In this document: positions 32,779-42,209 of the stretch, piece after piece | Layout of the letters: the number at the start of each line of letters is the position of its first letter | Position numbering within the stretch: the first letter of the stretch is position 1 | Assembly: GCF_002025255.2 (NCBI RefSeq) | Contig: NZ_CP054587.1 | Span: forward strand, 2,170,001-2,234,000 | Direction of reading: 5' to 3' | Length of the DNA: 64,000 bases | Origin: Halolamina sp. CBA1230 | Lineage (GTDB): Archaea; Halobacteriota; Halobacteria; Halobacteriales; Haloferacaceae | Made by a program: the position numbers and the translations under genes | Notes under the pieces: generated by a model | Seen by the model: the letters and a program-made list of their open reading frames with translations, nothing else | What the model was told of the DNA's origin: nothing | The model's database searches: none

Positions 32779-33963
32779 TCAGTCGGCTCCCGTCGCCGGC
32801 GGGAGGTCGCCCAGCGCGACCACCCCGTCGCTCTCGTTGCTGGCGTAGAACACCGCGCCCTCGGCCAGCACCGGCGCCGTGCTGGGGGACGCGTCGAACC
32901 CCTCGATCTCGTGCTCCCAGCGCGGCGCGCCGTCGTCCCGCTCGTAGGCGGCGATCCCCGCGAGATCCCCCTCGGGGAGGTCGGTCACCGACGCGACGAC
33001 CGCGTCCCGACCTACGCCCACGCCGGTTCCGGCGACGACGCCGACCGCCCGTCGCCAGCGCTCAGTCCCCTCGTCGATCTCGACCGCGACGAGATCGCCC
33101 TCGCTCGACGTGACGAACGCCGTCCCGTCGGCGACCGCGGGCGTCTCCGGGATGCGGTCGCCGAACGTCCCGAGCGTGCGAACGCGCTCGCCGTCCGCGG
33201 GGTCGTGGAGCGCGAGTGTCCCCCCGTCGCCGACGAGGACCCCCGCGTCCGCGACGACGGGGGCCGTGTCGGGGCCGTCGAGTTCGCGCTCCCACTGTCG
33301 GCCGCCGTCGGTCACCGAGAGCCGACGGAGAACGCCGGTGTTCCCGTCCTGCAGGTACCCCGTGACGGACACCGCGTCGCCGTCGATCGCCGTGGCACGC
33401 GCCGCGAGCGTGTCGTCGGCCCACAGTCGCTCGCCGGCGGTATCGTACGCGACGAGCCCTGCCGCTCCCCGGCGGCCGGCGAGCGGGACCGTGATCGTTT
33501 CCGACGCCGGATCGACTGTGAGCGCGGCGTCGGCGGGGCGCGGGAGGCCGACGTTCCAGCGTTCCTCGCCGTCCGCGCGATCGAGTGCGAGCAGGCGGTC
33601 GTCCGCGGCGACGACGAGCAGGTCGTCGGTCAGCACTGGCGTCCGGTCGGCGGTCGCCGGGAGCTCGGTCGCCCACAGTTCCTCGCCGGTCCGGGCCTCG
33701 AGCGCCGTGGCCGAGTCGGCGACCGAGTAGACGGCGTCGCCGTCGACCAACGGCGTCGCACTGCCCGCCGCGCCGCGGTCCCACGCGGGCGTGCCGCGCG
33801 GCGGAACGCCGACGGTCGCGGCACCGCTGTTGCGGGCGTCGTGAGCGTGGTGGGTCCAGTCGCCGTCGGGCGTCGAGGGGAGCTCCCGCCCCGTCCCGCT
33901 CGAGCAGCCAGCCAGCGCCGCCGCCGCGCCGACGGCGGTCGCGAGGAACGCGCGCCTTCGCAT
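32779..33963 (-). CDS. Tat-type lipoprotein with PQQ-like beta-propeller repeats
   Basis: A 394-residue exported lipoprotein. The start MRRRAFLATAVGAAAALAGC at 33963 gives a twin-arginine signal and lipobox with the Cys at about 20; an ATG nine codons upstream is possible. Repeats of propeller type follow: YSVADSATALEARTGEELWA, LLALDRADGEERW, LVAYDTAGERLWAD, LALHDPADGERVR and VAVEIDEGTERWRR. There is no sign of a catalytic domain. It may act as a surface scaffold or BamB-like protein. It is similar in plan to the protein at 21014. Confidence 0.8.
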   Translation of the reverse strand: MRRRAFLATAVGAAAALAGCSSGTGRELPSTPDGDWTHHAHDARNSGAATVGVPPRGTPAWDRGAAGSATPLVDGDAVYSVADSATALEARTGEELWATELPATADRTPVLTDDLLVVAADDRLLALDRADGEERWNVGLPRPADAALTVDPASETITVPLAGRRGAAGLVAYDTAGERLWADDTLAARATAIDGDAVSVTGYLQDGNTGVLRRLSVTDGGRQWERELDGPDTAPVVADAGVLVGDGGTLALHDPADGERVRTLGTFGDRIPETPAVADGTAFVTSSEGDLVAVEIDEGTERWRRAVGVVAGTGVGVGRDAVVASVTDLPEGDLAGIAAYERDDGAPRWEHEIEGFDASPSTAPVLAEGAVFYASNESDGVVALGDLPPATGAD

Positions 33964-34080
33964 ACGGCCCGCTTGGGGGAACGCCACCATCAGTCTCGTG
34001 GTGACCGCAGTGGCTACTTGTCCGACGACCGCGGCGTCGGAGCGACAAACGGTAAGGGGTGGGGGCGCGAACCGCCGCAC

Positions 34081-34968
34081 ATGTACGATCACATCCTGGT
34101 CGGCGTCGACGGAAGCGAGGAGGCAGAGCGAGCGGCACGCTACGCGCTCGAACTCGCCTCGCGGGTCGATGCGTCGGTGACCGCGCTCCACGTCGTCGAG
34201 GCGGGGACGCTCGACCTCGCGAGGGGGTCGGGCGAGGAGACCGAACTCCGGCGGGAGCGGGCGGCCGTCCTCGCGGATATCGAGGCGGTCGCGGAGGAGG
34301 TCGGTCACCCAATCGACGACGAACTGGCCGAGGGCGATCCCGCCACGCAGTTGACCGAGCACGCAAGCGAGCGTGACGCCGATCTCGTCGTGGTCGGCCG
34401 GCAGGGGCTGACGGGCGTGAAGCGGCGCCTGCTCGGCGGCGTGACCGAGCAGGTGCTCCGGCACAGCGCGGTGCCGGTGCTGGTCGTCCCCGACGAGGCC
34501 GACGTGTTCGCGGCCGACCGCCTGCTCGTGCCGACCGACGGGAGCGAGAACGCCGAACGGGCGCTGCCCCACGCCGCCGCGCTCGCACGGATCGACGGCG
34601 GCGCGGTCGACGTGCTGAACGTGATCGACCTCCACGACGCCGGCGGGGCGTTCGACGCCGGCGGCCTCCCCCCCGAGTTCGTCGAGCGACTGGAGGAGCG
34701 CGGCGAGGAGGCGGTCGACCGCGCCGCGGACGGGATCAGAGCGGAGTACGCCGAGGCGGCGGTCCGGACCGCCGTCGAGCGTACCACCGCCATGGGCGGC
34801 GTCGCCGCCGAGATCGAGGAGTACGTCGCGGAGAACGGCGTCGACGCGGTCGTGATGGGGTCACACGGCCGCGGGAACCTGGAGCGGGCGCTGCTGGGGA
34901 GCGTGGCGTCGAAGGTGCTCCGGAGCGTCGACGTGCCGACCCTGGTCGCGGTCCGGGACGGGCGCTGA
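34081..34968 (+). CDS. Universal stress protein with two UspA domains
   Basis: A 295-residue tandem UspA protein. Domain 1 (residues 1-140) begins MYDHILVGVDGSEEAERAA and carries the ATP-binding loop GRQGLTGVKRRLLGGVTEQV. Domain 2 (about 148-295) begins DRLLVPTDGSENAERALPHA and carries GSHGRGNLERALLGSVASKV. Both G-2x-G-9x-G type loops are intact, so nucleotide binding is likely. Tandem forms are frequent in halophiles. The start is the ATG at 34081; the long upstream frame is a shadow of the antisense lipoprotein gene. Confidence 0.9.
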   Translation: MYDHILVGVDGSEEAERAARYALELASRVDASVTALHVVEAGTLDLARGSGEETELRRERAAVLADIEAVAEEVGHPIDDELAEGDPATQLTEHASERDADLVVVGRQGLTGVKRRLLGGVTEQVLRHSAVPVLVVPDEADVFAADRLLVPTDGSENAERALPHAAALARIDGGAVDVLNVIDLHDAGGAFDAGGLPPEFVERLEERGEEAVDRAADGIRAEYAEAAVRTAVERTTAMGGVAAEIEEYVAENGVDAVVMGSHGRGNLERALLGSVASKVLRSVDVPTLVAVRDGR

Positions 34969-34971
34969 GCG

Positions 34972-36714
34972 CTACTCGGTGGCGGTGATCTCGAAGCGGG
35001 CGCCGCCGTCGTCGCTCTCGGTCAGCGAGACCGTCCAGCCGTGGGCATCGGCGACGCTCCGGACGATGTTCAGCCCGAACCCCGTCCCGTCCGAGGCGGT
35101 GGAGTACCCCGGATCGAACACCTGCTTGCGCTCGCCCTCCGGGATACCCGGGCCGTCGTCGGCGACGTAGAACCCCTCGGGGAGCGCGCCGACTGTCACC
35201 GTGCAGTCGGGGCCGGCGTGCTCTACACTGTTCCGGAACAGGTTCTCGAACAGCTGACGCAGCTGGTCCCGATCCGCCTCGATCCGGCGATCCACGTCGA
35301 CGACGAGCGATGCGCCGCCGGTCTCGACGGTGCCCCACGCCTCGCGGGCGACTTCTTCGACGGAAACGTGCTCGAACTCCATCGCCTCCGTGCCCTCCTG
35401 GGCGATCGCGAGCAGGTCGTCGATCAGCGTCCCCATCCGGTCGAGGGCGCCGCGGATGTCGTCGACGTGCTCGCTGTCGACCTCCTCGGCGAGCAGTTCG
35501 AGCCGGCCCTGTGCGACCTGCAGGGGGTTCCGGAGGTCGTGGCTCACGACGCTCGAGAACTCCTCTAAGCGCTCGTTCTTTCGGAGCAGCTCCTCCTCGC
35601 GGGCTTTCCGCTCGGTGATGTCGCGAATGATCGCGACGAACCGCTCCTCGTCGTCGATCTCCACCCGGATCAGGTGGATCTCGACGGGGAACGTCGAGCC
35701 GTCGGCGCGTTCGAGCCGGCCCTCGAACCGCCGTGGCGTGTCCATCGGCAGGTCCTCCCAGAACGAGAGCGCGCGGTCGGGGTCGGCGGTCGCGTCGATG
35801 TCCCAGATCGACGTCCCCACTAGCTCGTCCCGGTCGTAGCCGAGCTCCTCGCAGGCCTGGCGGTTCGCGTCGAGGACGGTCCCCTCGACGTCGTGGACCA
35901 CGAGGATGTCCGGCGAGAGCTCGAACAGCGCGTCGCCGCGCTCCCCCCGGCCGATCTCCTGGGTGATACAGACGTGACCGCCGTCGGCCATGCGCGTCAA
36001 CACGAGCCGTTCCGGCACCCGCTCGCCGTCCTTGGTGAGCCCGGTCGAGAGCCCCCGCCACGACCCCTCGTCCTCGAGTTCGCCGAGCACGTCGTCGTGG
36101 AAGCGCTTGATCTCCTCGTCGGGGTAGAGTCGCTCCCAGCTCTCGCCGAGCAGTTCGTCGCGTTCGTAGCCGTGCATCGAGGCGTACGCCCGGTTGAGGT
36201 AGCGATAGATCCCGTTCTCGTCGATGATCCCGATCCCCTCCTCGGCCGACTCCAGCGCTCGGTACCCCCGGCGGACCTCCTGCTCGGCCCAGTGTTTCTC
36301 GACGAGGTTCTCGACCGCGTTCGCGAGCACGGGGTACTCCTCGGGGCCGCCCTTCTGGAGGTACTCGTCGACCCCGGCGGAGATGGCGCGGCTGGCGATC
36401 TCCTCGCTCCCCTTCCCCGTGAACAGCACGAACGGGAGCTCGAACCCCGCCCCGCGGACCCGCTCTAACAGTTCGAGCCCGGAGAACGGCGGCATGTCGT
36501 AGTCGCTCACGATACAGTCGAACGACTCCGCTCGCAGCAGCGGGACCGCCTCGTCCGGATCGGTCACCGCCGTCGTTCGAGCGTCCGCGAGCTCCCGTTC
36601 GAGGAACGTCGCCGTCATCTCCGCCACCTGCTCGTCGTCGTCGACGACCAGCACGTCGATACGGCGTTCGCCCGCCTCGAACGGGATCAGTTCGCGCAGC
36701 GGGGCCGTCGGCAT
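34972..36714 (-). CDS. Receiver-PAS-PAS-histidine kinase hybrid
   Basis: A 580-residue cytoplasmic signalling protein from ATG 36714. Domains in order: a receiver (about 18-130) with DVLVVDDDEQVAEM, phosphoacceptor region DCIVSDYDMPP and FVLFTGKGSEE; PAS 1 (about 150-260) with GIGIIDENGIYRYLNRAYAS; PAS 2 (about 270-385) with DILVVHDVEGTVLDANRQA and IIRDITERKAREEEL; a HisKA helix with SSVVSHDLRNPLQVAQ (the phosphorylated His); and a HATPase with ENLFRNSVEHA, ADDGPGIPEG and GTGFGLNIVRSV. No membrane helices, so it senses an internal signal or input phosphorylated onto the receiver. The ligand is unknown. Confidence 0.9.
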   Translation of the reverse strand: MPTAPLRELIPFEAGERRIDVLVVDDDEQVAEMTATFLERELADARTTAVTDPDEAVPLLRAESFDCIVSDYDMPPFSGLELLERVRGAGFELPFVLFTGKGSEEIASRAISAGVDEYLQKGGPEEYPVLANAVENLVEKHWAEQEVRRGYRALESAEEGIGIIDENGIYRYLNRAYASMHGYERDELLGESWERLYPDEEIKRFHDDVLGELEDEGSWRGLSTGLTKDGERVPERLVLTRMADGGHVCITQEIGRGERGDALFELSPDILVVHDVEGTVLDANRQACEELGYDRDELVGTSIWDIDATADPDRALSFWEDLPMDTPRRFEGRLERADGSTFPVEIHLIRVEIDDEERFVAIIRDITERKAREEELLRKNERLEEFSSVVSHDLRNPLQVAQGRLELLAEEVDSEHVDDIRGALDRMGTLIDDLLAIAQEGTEAMEFEHVSVEEVAREAWGTVETGGASLVVDVDRRIEADRDQLRQLFENLFRNSVEHAGPDCTVTVGALPEGFYVADDGPGIPEGERKQVFDPGYSTASDGTGFGLNIVRSVADAHGWTVSLTESDDGGARFEITATE

Positions 36715-36812
36715 GGCCCGGTCTCTGGGCTCCCTGTACAAATAAACCGCCTTCGGCGGACTGCACGGCGAGAGGGAGAAAGTACTTGCCCGCAGAACAC
36801 CCGCGTTCGGAG

Positions 36813-37130
36813 GTGTCCCGTCTCCCCGCCGTGGCCGTCGTCATCGCGCTGCTCGCCCTGAGCGGCTGTCTCTCGGGCGGACCCACCGAGACCCCCTCCC
36901 CCACGCCGAACACCGACTGCCCGTACGTGCTCTCGGTCGACCCCGCGGGCGAGGCGTCGGGCGACCGGATCGAGTACGCCGACCTCCCCGAGCAACGCCA
37001 GGGGGAGTTCGACCGCGCGCTCGCCGACGGCTCGGTCGAACTCGGTGAGACGCTGCCCGAAGAGTGGAGCGAACCGCGGATCGTCGAGTACGAGGGGGCG
37101 GAGTACTACGCCGTGGCGTCGGTCTGCTGA
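36813..37130 (+). CDS. Small lipoprotein
   Basis: About 105 residues. GTG 36813 gives MSRLPAVAVVIALLALSGC, a compact signal with lipobox LSGC; the frame is open from a TTG nine codons earlier. The mature part has a Thr/Pro linker (GGPTETPSPTPNTD) and an acidic domain ending EYEGAEYYAVASVC. Cysteines at TDCPYVL and the C-terminus could form a disulfide. Family not recognised. Confidence 0.62.
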   Translation: MSRLPAVAVVIALLALSGCLSGGPTETPSPTPNTDCPYVLSVDPAGEASGDRIEYADLPEQRQGEFDRALADGSVELGETLPEEWSEPRIVEYEGAEYYAVASVC

Positions 37131-37168
37131 CCGGACCCTTCTTGCGCGGGCCGCCCAGAACAGTCGCC

Positions 37169-38380
37169 ATGACCCGCGTCTGCTGGCAGTGCGGGAGCCG
37201 AACCGACGACGACCGTCGGGTCCGGTGTGGCTGCGGCGAACCGCTCTGGCTCGACACCGCCCCCGGCGCAGTCCCCGACTCGTGGCCCGACCGCGTCGAG
37301 TCGATGTGGGACGTCCTGCCGCTGCTGGGGGTCGAGCAGCCCGAGCCGTCCGCGGGGCTGTCGACCGCCGCCGGCGGGACGCCGCTGCTCCGGACGCCGT
37401 CGCTCGACACCGACGGCGTCGCCGTCCACGTCAAACACGAGGGGGTGAACCCCACGGGGAGCTTCAAGGACCGCGGGACGGCGTTCGGCGTCGCCGCCGC
37501 CGCTGCCCGCGGCGAGTCGCGGATCGGCACCGTCTCCCACGGCAACATGGCCGAGAGCGTCGCCGCGTACGCCGCCGCGGCCGGGATGGGCTGTACGGTG
37601 CTCGTCCCGGCGGATATCGCCGACGAGCGGTTGGCCGCCATCGCGCGCTACGACCCGCGGCTGGTGCGCGTCGACGGCGACTACGGACGACTCTACCACG
37701 AGGCCCTGGAGGTGGGGCGGGAGGCGGGCGTGCGGTTCCTGAACAGCGACGCCCCGTGGCGCGTGGCGGGGCAGGCGACGACGGCGCTGGAGGTGCTGGC
37801 GCAGTTCGCTCGGACGGACGAGATAGCGGACGCCTCCGGCGCCGGCAGGCGGTCGCCGGCGCCCGACGTGCTGATCCTCCCGGTGAGCAGTGGCGGCCAC
37901 GCGAGCGGCGCCTGGCAGGCGGTGCGGGCGCTGACCGCCGCCGGCCTGCTCGACGCGGCGCCGACGCTCTGCTTCGTACAGGCGGCCGCCTGCGCCCCCA
38001 TCGCCGAGGCGTTCGAACGCGGTGACGACGAGGTGACGGCTGTCGACGGCGGTGAGACGGTCGCCTACTCGATCGCCAACGCGGACCCGCCGAGCGGGAA
38101 CCGGGCGCTGGCGGCGGCGCGGGCGACCGGCGGCGCCGTCGTCGCGGTCGACGACGACGCGATCGAGCGGGCGGGCGAGCGGTTCGCGGGCGCGGGGCTG
38201 GCGGTCGAACCCGCCTCCGCGACGACGCTCGCGGCGCTGTCACCCCTCCGGGAGAACGGGACGCTCGCGGCTGGCGACACTGTCGCGCTGGTCGCCACCG
38301 GCCGGGGGTTCGGCGGCGCCGACGCGTCGGTCACGGCCGACTGCGTCGACCTGTCGGCGCTGGGGTCGCTGTTCGGCTGA
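37169..38380 (+). CDS. Threonine synthase-like PLP enzyme
   Basis: A 403-residue fold-type II PLP enzyme. An N-terminal zinc-ribbon-like segment (VCWQCGSRT...RCGCGEPLW) is followed by the PLP lysine in EGVNPTGSFKDRGTAFGV (residue about 99), then VSHGNMAESVAAYAAAAG and a glycine-rich phosphate site ILPVSSGGHASG. Threonine synthase converts O-phosphohomoserine to threonine; paralogues of this shape are common in haloarchaea and some act as other beta-replacing or cysteate-type enzymes. No threonine pathway genes are nearby, so the reaction is uncertain. Confidence 0.78.
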   Translation: MTRVCWQCGSRTDDDRRVRCGCGEPLWLDTAPGAVPDSWPDRVESMWDVLPLLGVEQPEPSAGLSTAAGGTPLLRTPSLDTDGVAVHVKHEGVNPTGSFKDRGTAFGVAAAAARGESRIGTVSHGNMAESVAAYAAAAGMGCTVLVPADIADERLAAIARYDPRLVRVDGDYGRLYHEALEVGREAGVRFLNSDAPWRVAGQATTALEVLAQFARTDEIADASGAGRRSPAPDVLILPVSSGGHASGAWQAVRALTAAGLLDAAPTLCFVQAAACAPIAEAFERGDDEVTAVDGGETVAYSIANADPPSGNRALAAARATGGAVVAVDDDAIERAGERFAGAGLAVEPASATTLAALSPLRENGTLAAGDTVALVATGRGFGGADASVTADCVDLSALGSLFG

Positions 38381-38456
38381 TCTCCCCTCGTGCCGGGTGG
38401 CTACGTCTGCCAGCCCGTCCGACCACCTTTATGACGGGGAGCCGAACACTCAGTCA

Positions 38457-39152
38457 ATGAGCCTGATCGCGGAACTCCGCGTCGCCGGCAAGCCGTTCGC
38501 GCTGAGCGAGGCGCTCGGGGCAGCTCCCGGGATGCGTGCCGAGACCGAGTACAGCGTCTCCGCGCCCGCGGGCCCCGTCGTGTTCGCCTGGGTGTGGGGC
38601 GGCGACTTCGACGCGTTCGAGTCGGCGTTACCCGAGGACTCCACGGTCGAGGCGTTCGAACTGATCGAGGACGATGGCGACCGACGACTCTACCAGATCG
38701 TACTCGCCGACGTCCCCGCGCTCATCGATCCCGGACGGCTCCACCGGCGGGCAAGCGCCTCCCAACTCCGGATCGTGACGGGGCCGAACTACTCGATCGT
38801 CACCGAGCGGCTCCCCGACCGCGAGTCGCTCGCGGAGTACATCCGGCTCTGCCGGGAGCACGGCTACGACGTGGATCTGCTCCGTGCCCACCCTCCCGAG
38901 GAGGAACACGCACAGTACGACCTCTCGGAGAAGCAGGTCGATGCGCTCGGGGCGGCGCTTGCGGCGGGCTACTTCGAGACGCCCCGACGAACGGATCTCG
39001 ACACGCTGGCCGAGGAGTTCGACATCTCCGAGCAGGCGCTCTCGGAACGGCTCCGCCGCGGGGTCGCCGCAGTGTTGGAGTCGACGATCGGCGAGCTCTA
39101 CGAACCCCCCGGTGATGAACGGGCCGACACGCCGGGAACGCTGTCGGGTTGA
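38457..39152 (+). CDS. HTH-10 (Bat-type) transcriptional regulator, paralogue 1
   Basis: A 231-residue regulator. The C-terminal HTH-10 domain is clear: YDLSEKQVDALGAALAAGYF, then TDLDTLAEEFDISEQALSER and LRRGVAAVLESTIG. The N-terminal 150 residues (MSLIAELRVAGKPFALSEAL...FAWVWGGDFDAF) form the bacterioopsin-activator-like sensory region without a PAS or GAF domain. The gene at 39355 is a close paralogue with the same plan. Targets unknown. Confidence 0.85.
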   Translation: MSLIAELRVAGKPFALSEALGAAPGMRAETEYSVSAPAGPVVFAWVWGGDFDAFESALPEDSTVEAFELIEDDGDRRLYQIVLADVPALIDPGRLHRRASASQLRIVTGPNYSIVTERLPDRESLAEYIRLCREHGYDVDLLRAHPPEEEHAQYDLSEKQVDALGAALAAGYFETPRRTDLDTLAEEFDISEQALSERLRRGVAAVLESTIGELYEPPGDERADTPGTLSG

Positions 39153-39354
39153 ACCAATCGCCCGCCGGTAGCTTATAAAACCCGGATTAGACAAGCCAAA
39201 GGACTACGCCGGTCCGCACGAAACAGTAGTTCGTCCTCCGACGGCCGTACGTCGGATGGGCTGCCTCTGACAGCGGGGGTGTGACCCCCTTCCCGTCCAC
39301 CCCTTTTCGTTTCCGCCGCATAACCTTAGTAATTGGACGACGAACAGGAACTGT

Positions 39355-40065
39355 GTGAGCCTCATCGCCGAACTCCGCCTGACCGACGCGCAGCTGGTGC
39401 TGCGCCCGTCGCTGCAGGCGGCCCCCGGGATGACCCTGGAGCGGGAGTGGGCGACTGCCGCCGACCGCGCCGCCGACCCCGTGCTGTTCGTGTGGGCCTC
39501 GGGTGGCGACTTCGAGGCGTTCGAGGCCGCGCTCCCGGCGGACCCGACGATCGGTGACCACGAATGTATCGACGACCGCGGCGCCCGGCGGCTCTACCGC
39601 GTCGTCGTCAACCGCGACGTCACCACGAACCCCGCGCCGATCGACCGGGAGACCGGCGCCTCCCGGCTCTCGGTCGAGACGACCGTCGACGGCGCGGTGC
39701 TCGAGGTCCGGCTCCCCGACCGCGGGTCGCTGCGGGAGTACATCAGCCTCCTCCGGGAGCACGGGTTCTCCGTCGAACTGCTGCGAGCCCACGACGCCGC
39801 CGACGGCGACCGGGCGTACGACCTCTCGGAGAAGCAGGCCGAGGCGCTGCGGGCGGCGCTGCACGCGGGCTACTTCGAGGTGCCCCGCGGGACCGACCTC
39901 GCAACGCTGGCCGGGCAGTTCGACATCTCCGAGCAGGCGTTCTCGGAACGGCTCCGGCGTGGCGTCTCGTCGGTACTCGCGTCGACTGTCGGCGAACCGA
40001 AAAAGCCCCTGTCGGGGATCGACCCCGGGAGCGAGGCAGCCCCCGACGGCGGCACCGACGAGTAG
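39355..40065 (+). CDS. HTH-10 (Bat-type) transcriptional regulator, paralogue 2
   Basis: A 236-residue protein starting at GTG 39355 (MSLIAELRLTDAQLVL). The HTH-10 block reads YDLSEKQAEALRAALHAGYF, TDLATLAGQFDISEQAFSER and LRRGVSSVLASTVG. The N-terminal region parallels the gene at 38457 position by position (for example FVWASGGDFEAFEAALP). The two arose by tandem duplication and have diverged. A separate promoter region of 200 bases (39153-39354) lies between them, with AT-rich GCATAACCTTAGTAATTGG near 39319. Confidence 0.85.
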   Translation: MSLIAELRLTDAQLVLRPSLQAAPGMTLEREWATAADRAADPVLFVWASGGDFEAFEAALPADPTIGDHECIDDRGARRLYRVVVNRDVTTNPAPIDRETGASRLSVETTVDGAVLEVRLPDRGSLREYISLLREHGFSVELLRAHDAADGDRAYDLSEKQAEALRAALHAGYFEVPRGTDLATLAGQFDISEQAFSERLRRGVSSVLASTVGEPKKPLSGIDPGSEAAPDGGTDE

Positions 40066-40066
40066 C

Positions 40067-40939
40067 TTAGAGGAAGCTCTCGACGTGGTCGGCGACCTCC
40101 TCGGGGGTGTCGCCGACGGGGACGCCCGCGTCGTTGAGCGCGTCGATCTTGCTCTGGGCGGTGCCGGTGCCGCCGCCACCGGAGACGATGGCGCCGGCGT
40201 GGCCCATCCGCTTGCCCGGCGGCGCCGTGCGACCGGCGATGAAGCCCGCCACGGGGGTGTCCATGTTCTCGCCGATGAACTCGGCGGCCTGCTCCTCGTC
40301 TTCGCCGCCGATCTCGCCGCACATCACGACGGCCTCGGTCTCCTCGTCCGCCTCGAACAGTTCGAGCGCGTCGACGAACGAGGTGCCGATGATCGGGTCG
40401 CCGCCGATGCCGACGGCGGTCGTCTGGCCGATGCCGCGCTGGGTGAGGCTGTCGACCACTTGGTAGGTCAGCGTGCCCGAGCGCGAGACCAGGCCGACGT
40501 TGCCGTCGGCGAAGATGTTCCCCGGCAGGATGCCGAGTTTGGCCTCGCCGGGGGTGATGATCCCCGGACAGTTCGGGCCGATCAGGCGCGTGTCGACCTC
40601 CGAGAGGCGCTTGTTCACCTTCGCCATGTCCTGGGTGGGGACACCCTCGGTGATCGCGACTGCCAGGTCCAGCGACGCGTCGAGCGCCTCGAAGATCGCG
40701 TCGCCCGCAAAGGCCGGCGGCACGAAGATCACGGAGGCGTCGGCGTCCTCCTCGACGGCCGCCTCCTCGACGGTGTCGTAGACGGGGACGCCCGCGGCCT
40801 CCTGTCCGCCCTTGCCGGGGACGGCGCCGGCGACCACGTTGGTGCCGTACTCGATCATCTGTTCGGCGTGGAAGTTCCCCTCCCCGCCCGTGATGCCCTG
40901 CACCACGACTCGGGTGTCGTCGTCGACGAGAATACTCAT
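40067..40939 (-). CDS. sucD: Succinyl-CoA synthetase subunit alpha
   Basis: A 290-residue subunit that binds CoA and carries the phosphohistidine of the ADP-forming reaction succinyl-CoA to succinate. The CoA domain is visible as [18 protein letters not shown] near the N-terminus and [15 protein letters not shown]; the phosphohistidine is in [18 protein letters not shown] (residue about 247). Other blocks: [17 protein letters not shown] and [14 protein letters not shown]. It overlaps sucC by 4 bases in a two-gene minus-strand operon of the citric acid cycle. Confidence 0.96.
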   Translation of the reverse strand: MSILVDDDTRVVVQGITGGEGNFHAEQMIEYGTNVVAGAVPGKGGQEAAGVPVYDTVEEAAVEEDADASVIFVPPAFAGDAIFEALDASLDLAVAITEGVPTQDMAKVNKRLSEVDTRLIGPNCPGIITPGEAKLGILPGNIFADGNVGLVSRSGTLTYQVVDSLTQRGIGQTTAVGIGGDPIIGTSFVDALELFEADEETEAVVMCGEIGGEDEEQAAEFIGENMDTPVAGFIAGRTAPPGKRMGHAGAIVSGGGGTGTAQSKIDALNDAGVPVGDTPEEVADHVESFL

Positions 40940-42090
40940 TGGTTCACCTCCTCGGCGTCGGCAACGGCTCGCTGGACTGCGTCCTCGAGGGTCTTCTCGA
41001 CCGTCACGAGGTCGGTGTTCAGGATCTCCATCCCCTCCTCGGCGTTGGTGCCCGCCAGCCGGACGGTGACCGGCTTGGGGATCTCGTCGAACTGCGAAAG
41101 CGCCTCGTTGATCCCCTTGGCGACCTCGTCGCCGCGGGTGATCCCGCCGAAGATGTTGAACACGACCGAATCGACGTTCTCGTCGGAGAACACCAGATCC
41201 AGCGCCTTCGCCACGCGGTCGGCTTTCGCGCCGCCGCCGATGTCGAGGAAGTTCGCGGGTGTGCCGCCGTAGTAGTCGACGAGGTCGAGCGTGGCCATCA
41301 CGAGGCCGGCGCCGTTGCCGATGATCCCCACGTCGCCGTCGAGGCGGACGTAGTTCGCGCCTTCGAAGCCGTACTCGCTGGCCTTGCGCTCGAGCTCGTC
41401 CTCGAAGCTCTCCTCCTCCATCTCCGCGAGGTCGGGGTGACGGAACAGCGCGTCGTCGTCGATGTTCATCACCGCGTCCGCGGCGACCACGTCGTCATCG
41501 GCCGTGATCATCACGGGGTTGACCTCGATCTCGGAGGCGTCTTTCTCCTCGTAGAGGTCGAACAGCGTCCGGAGGATCGACGCGACCTCGCCGGCGAACT
41601 GCTGCTCGACGCCGGCCTCGTACACGACCTTCCGGGACTCGTAGGGATGCATGCCGAAGGCGGGGTCGACGTGCTCGCGGGCGATCGCCTCGGGGGTCTC
41701 CTCGGCGACCTGCTCGATGTCGACGCCGCCCTCGGTCGAGACCATCGCGACCGGCTCGCCGGCCGCGCGGTCCATCGTCACGCCGACGTACAGTTCGTCG
41801 ACGAAGTCGACGCCAGCCTCCACGAGCACACGATCCACGGTGTACCCCTTCAGGTCCATGCCGAGGATCGACTCGGCGGCCTCGCGGGCCTCGTCCTCGC
41901 TCGTGACGATCTCGATGCCGCCGGCCTTGCCGCGGCCGCCGACGTGGACCTGTGCCTTGATCGCGGCGGGATACCCGATCTCGCCCACCGCATCGACGAC
42001 CTCGTCGACCGAAGAGGCGAGCCGGGAGTCCGGCACCGGGATGCCGGCCTCGGCGAACACCTCCTTCGCCTGGTACTCGTGTAGTTTCAT
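40936..42090 (-). CDS. sucC: Succinyl-CoA synthetase subunit beta
   Basis: A 384-residue ATP-grasp subunit that binds the nucleotide. It starts [23 protein letters not shown]-grasp features are [20 protein letters not shown] (residue about 40) and the metal-binding region FEVNP-equivalent, [14 protein letters not shown]. The C-terminal ligase domain includes [20 protein letters not shown] and [14 protein letters not shown]. It is the first gene of sucCD. Confidence 0.96.
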   Translation of the reverse strand: MKLHEYQAKEVFAEAGIPVPDSRLASSVDEVVDAVGEIGYPAAIKAQVHVGGRGKAGGIEIVTSEDEAREAAESILGMDLKGYTVDRVLVEAGVDFVDELYVGVTMDRAAGEPVAMVSTEGGVDIEQVAEETPEAIAREHVDPAFGMHPYESRKVVYEAGVEQQFAGEVASILRTLFDLYEEKDASEIEVNPVMITADDDVVAADAVMNIDDDALFRHPDLAEMEEESFEDELERKASEYGFEGANYVRLDGDVGIIGNGAGLVMATLDLVDYYGGTPANFLDIGGGAKADRVAKALDLVFSDENVDSVVFNIFGGITRGDEVAKGINEALSQFDEIPKPVTVRLAGTNAEEGMEILNTDLVTVEKTLEDAVQRAVADAEEVNQ

Positions 42091-42209
42091 CGCCTAAAGG
42101 AACTCGGGACCGTCGGGCGCATAATCCCGTCGGTACGCGACGGCGTGACGGGTGTCAGGAGTGGCCACGCCCTGCCGCGATCGACGGCCCCTTGTAGCGG
42201 GCGACGGAG

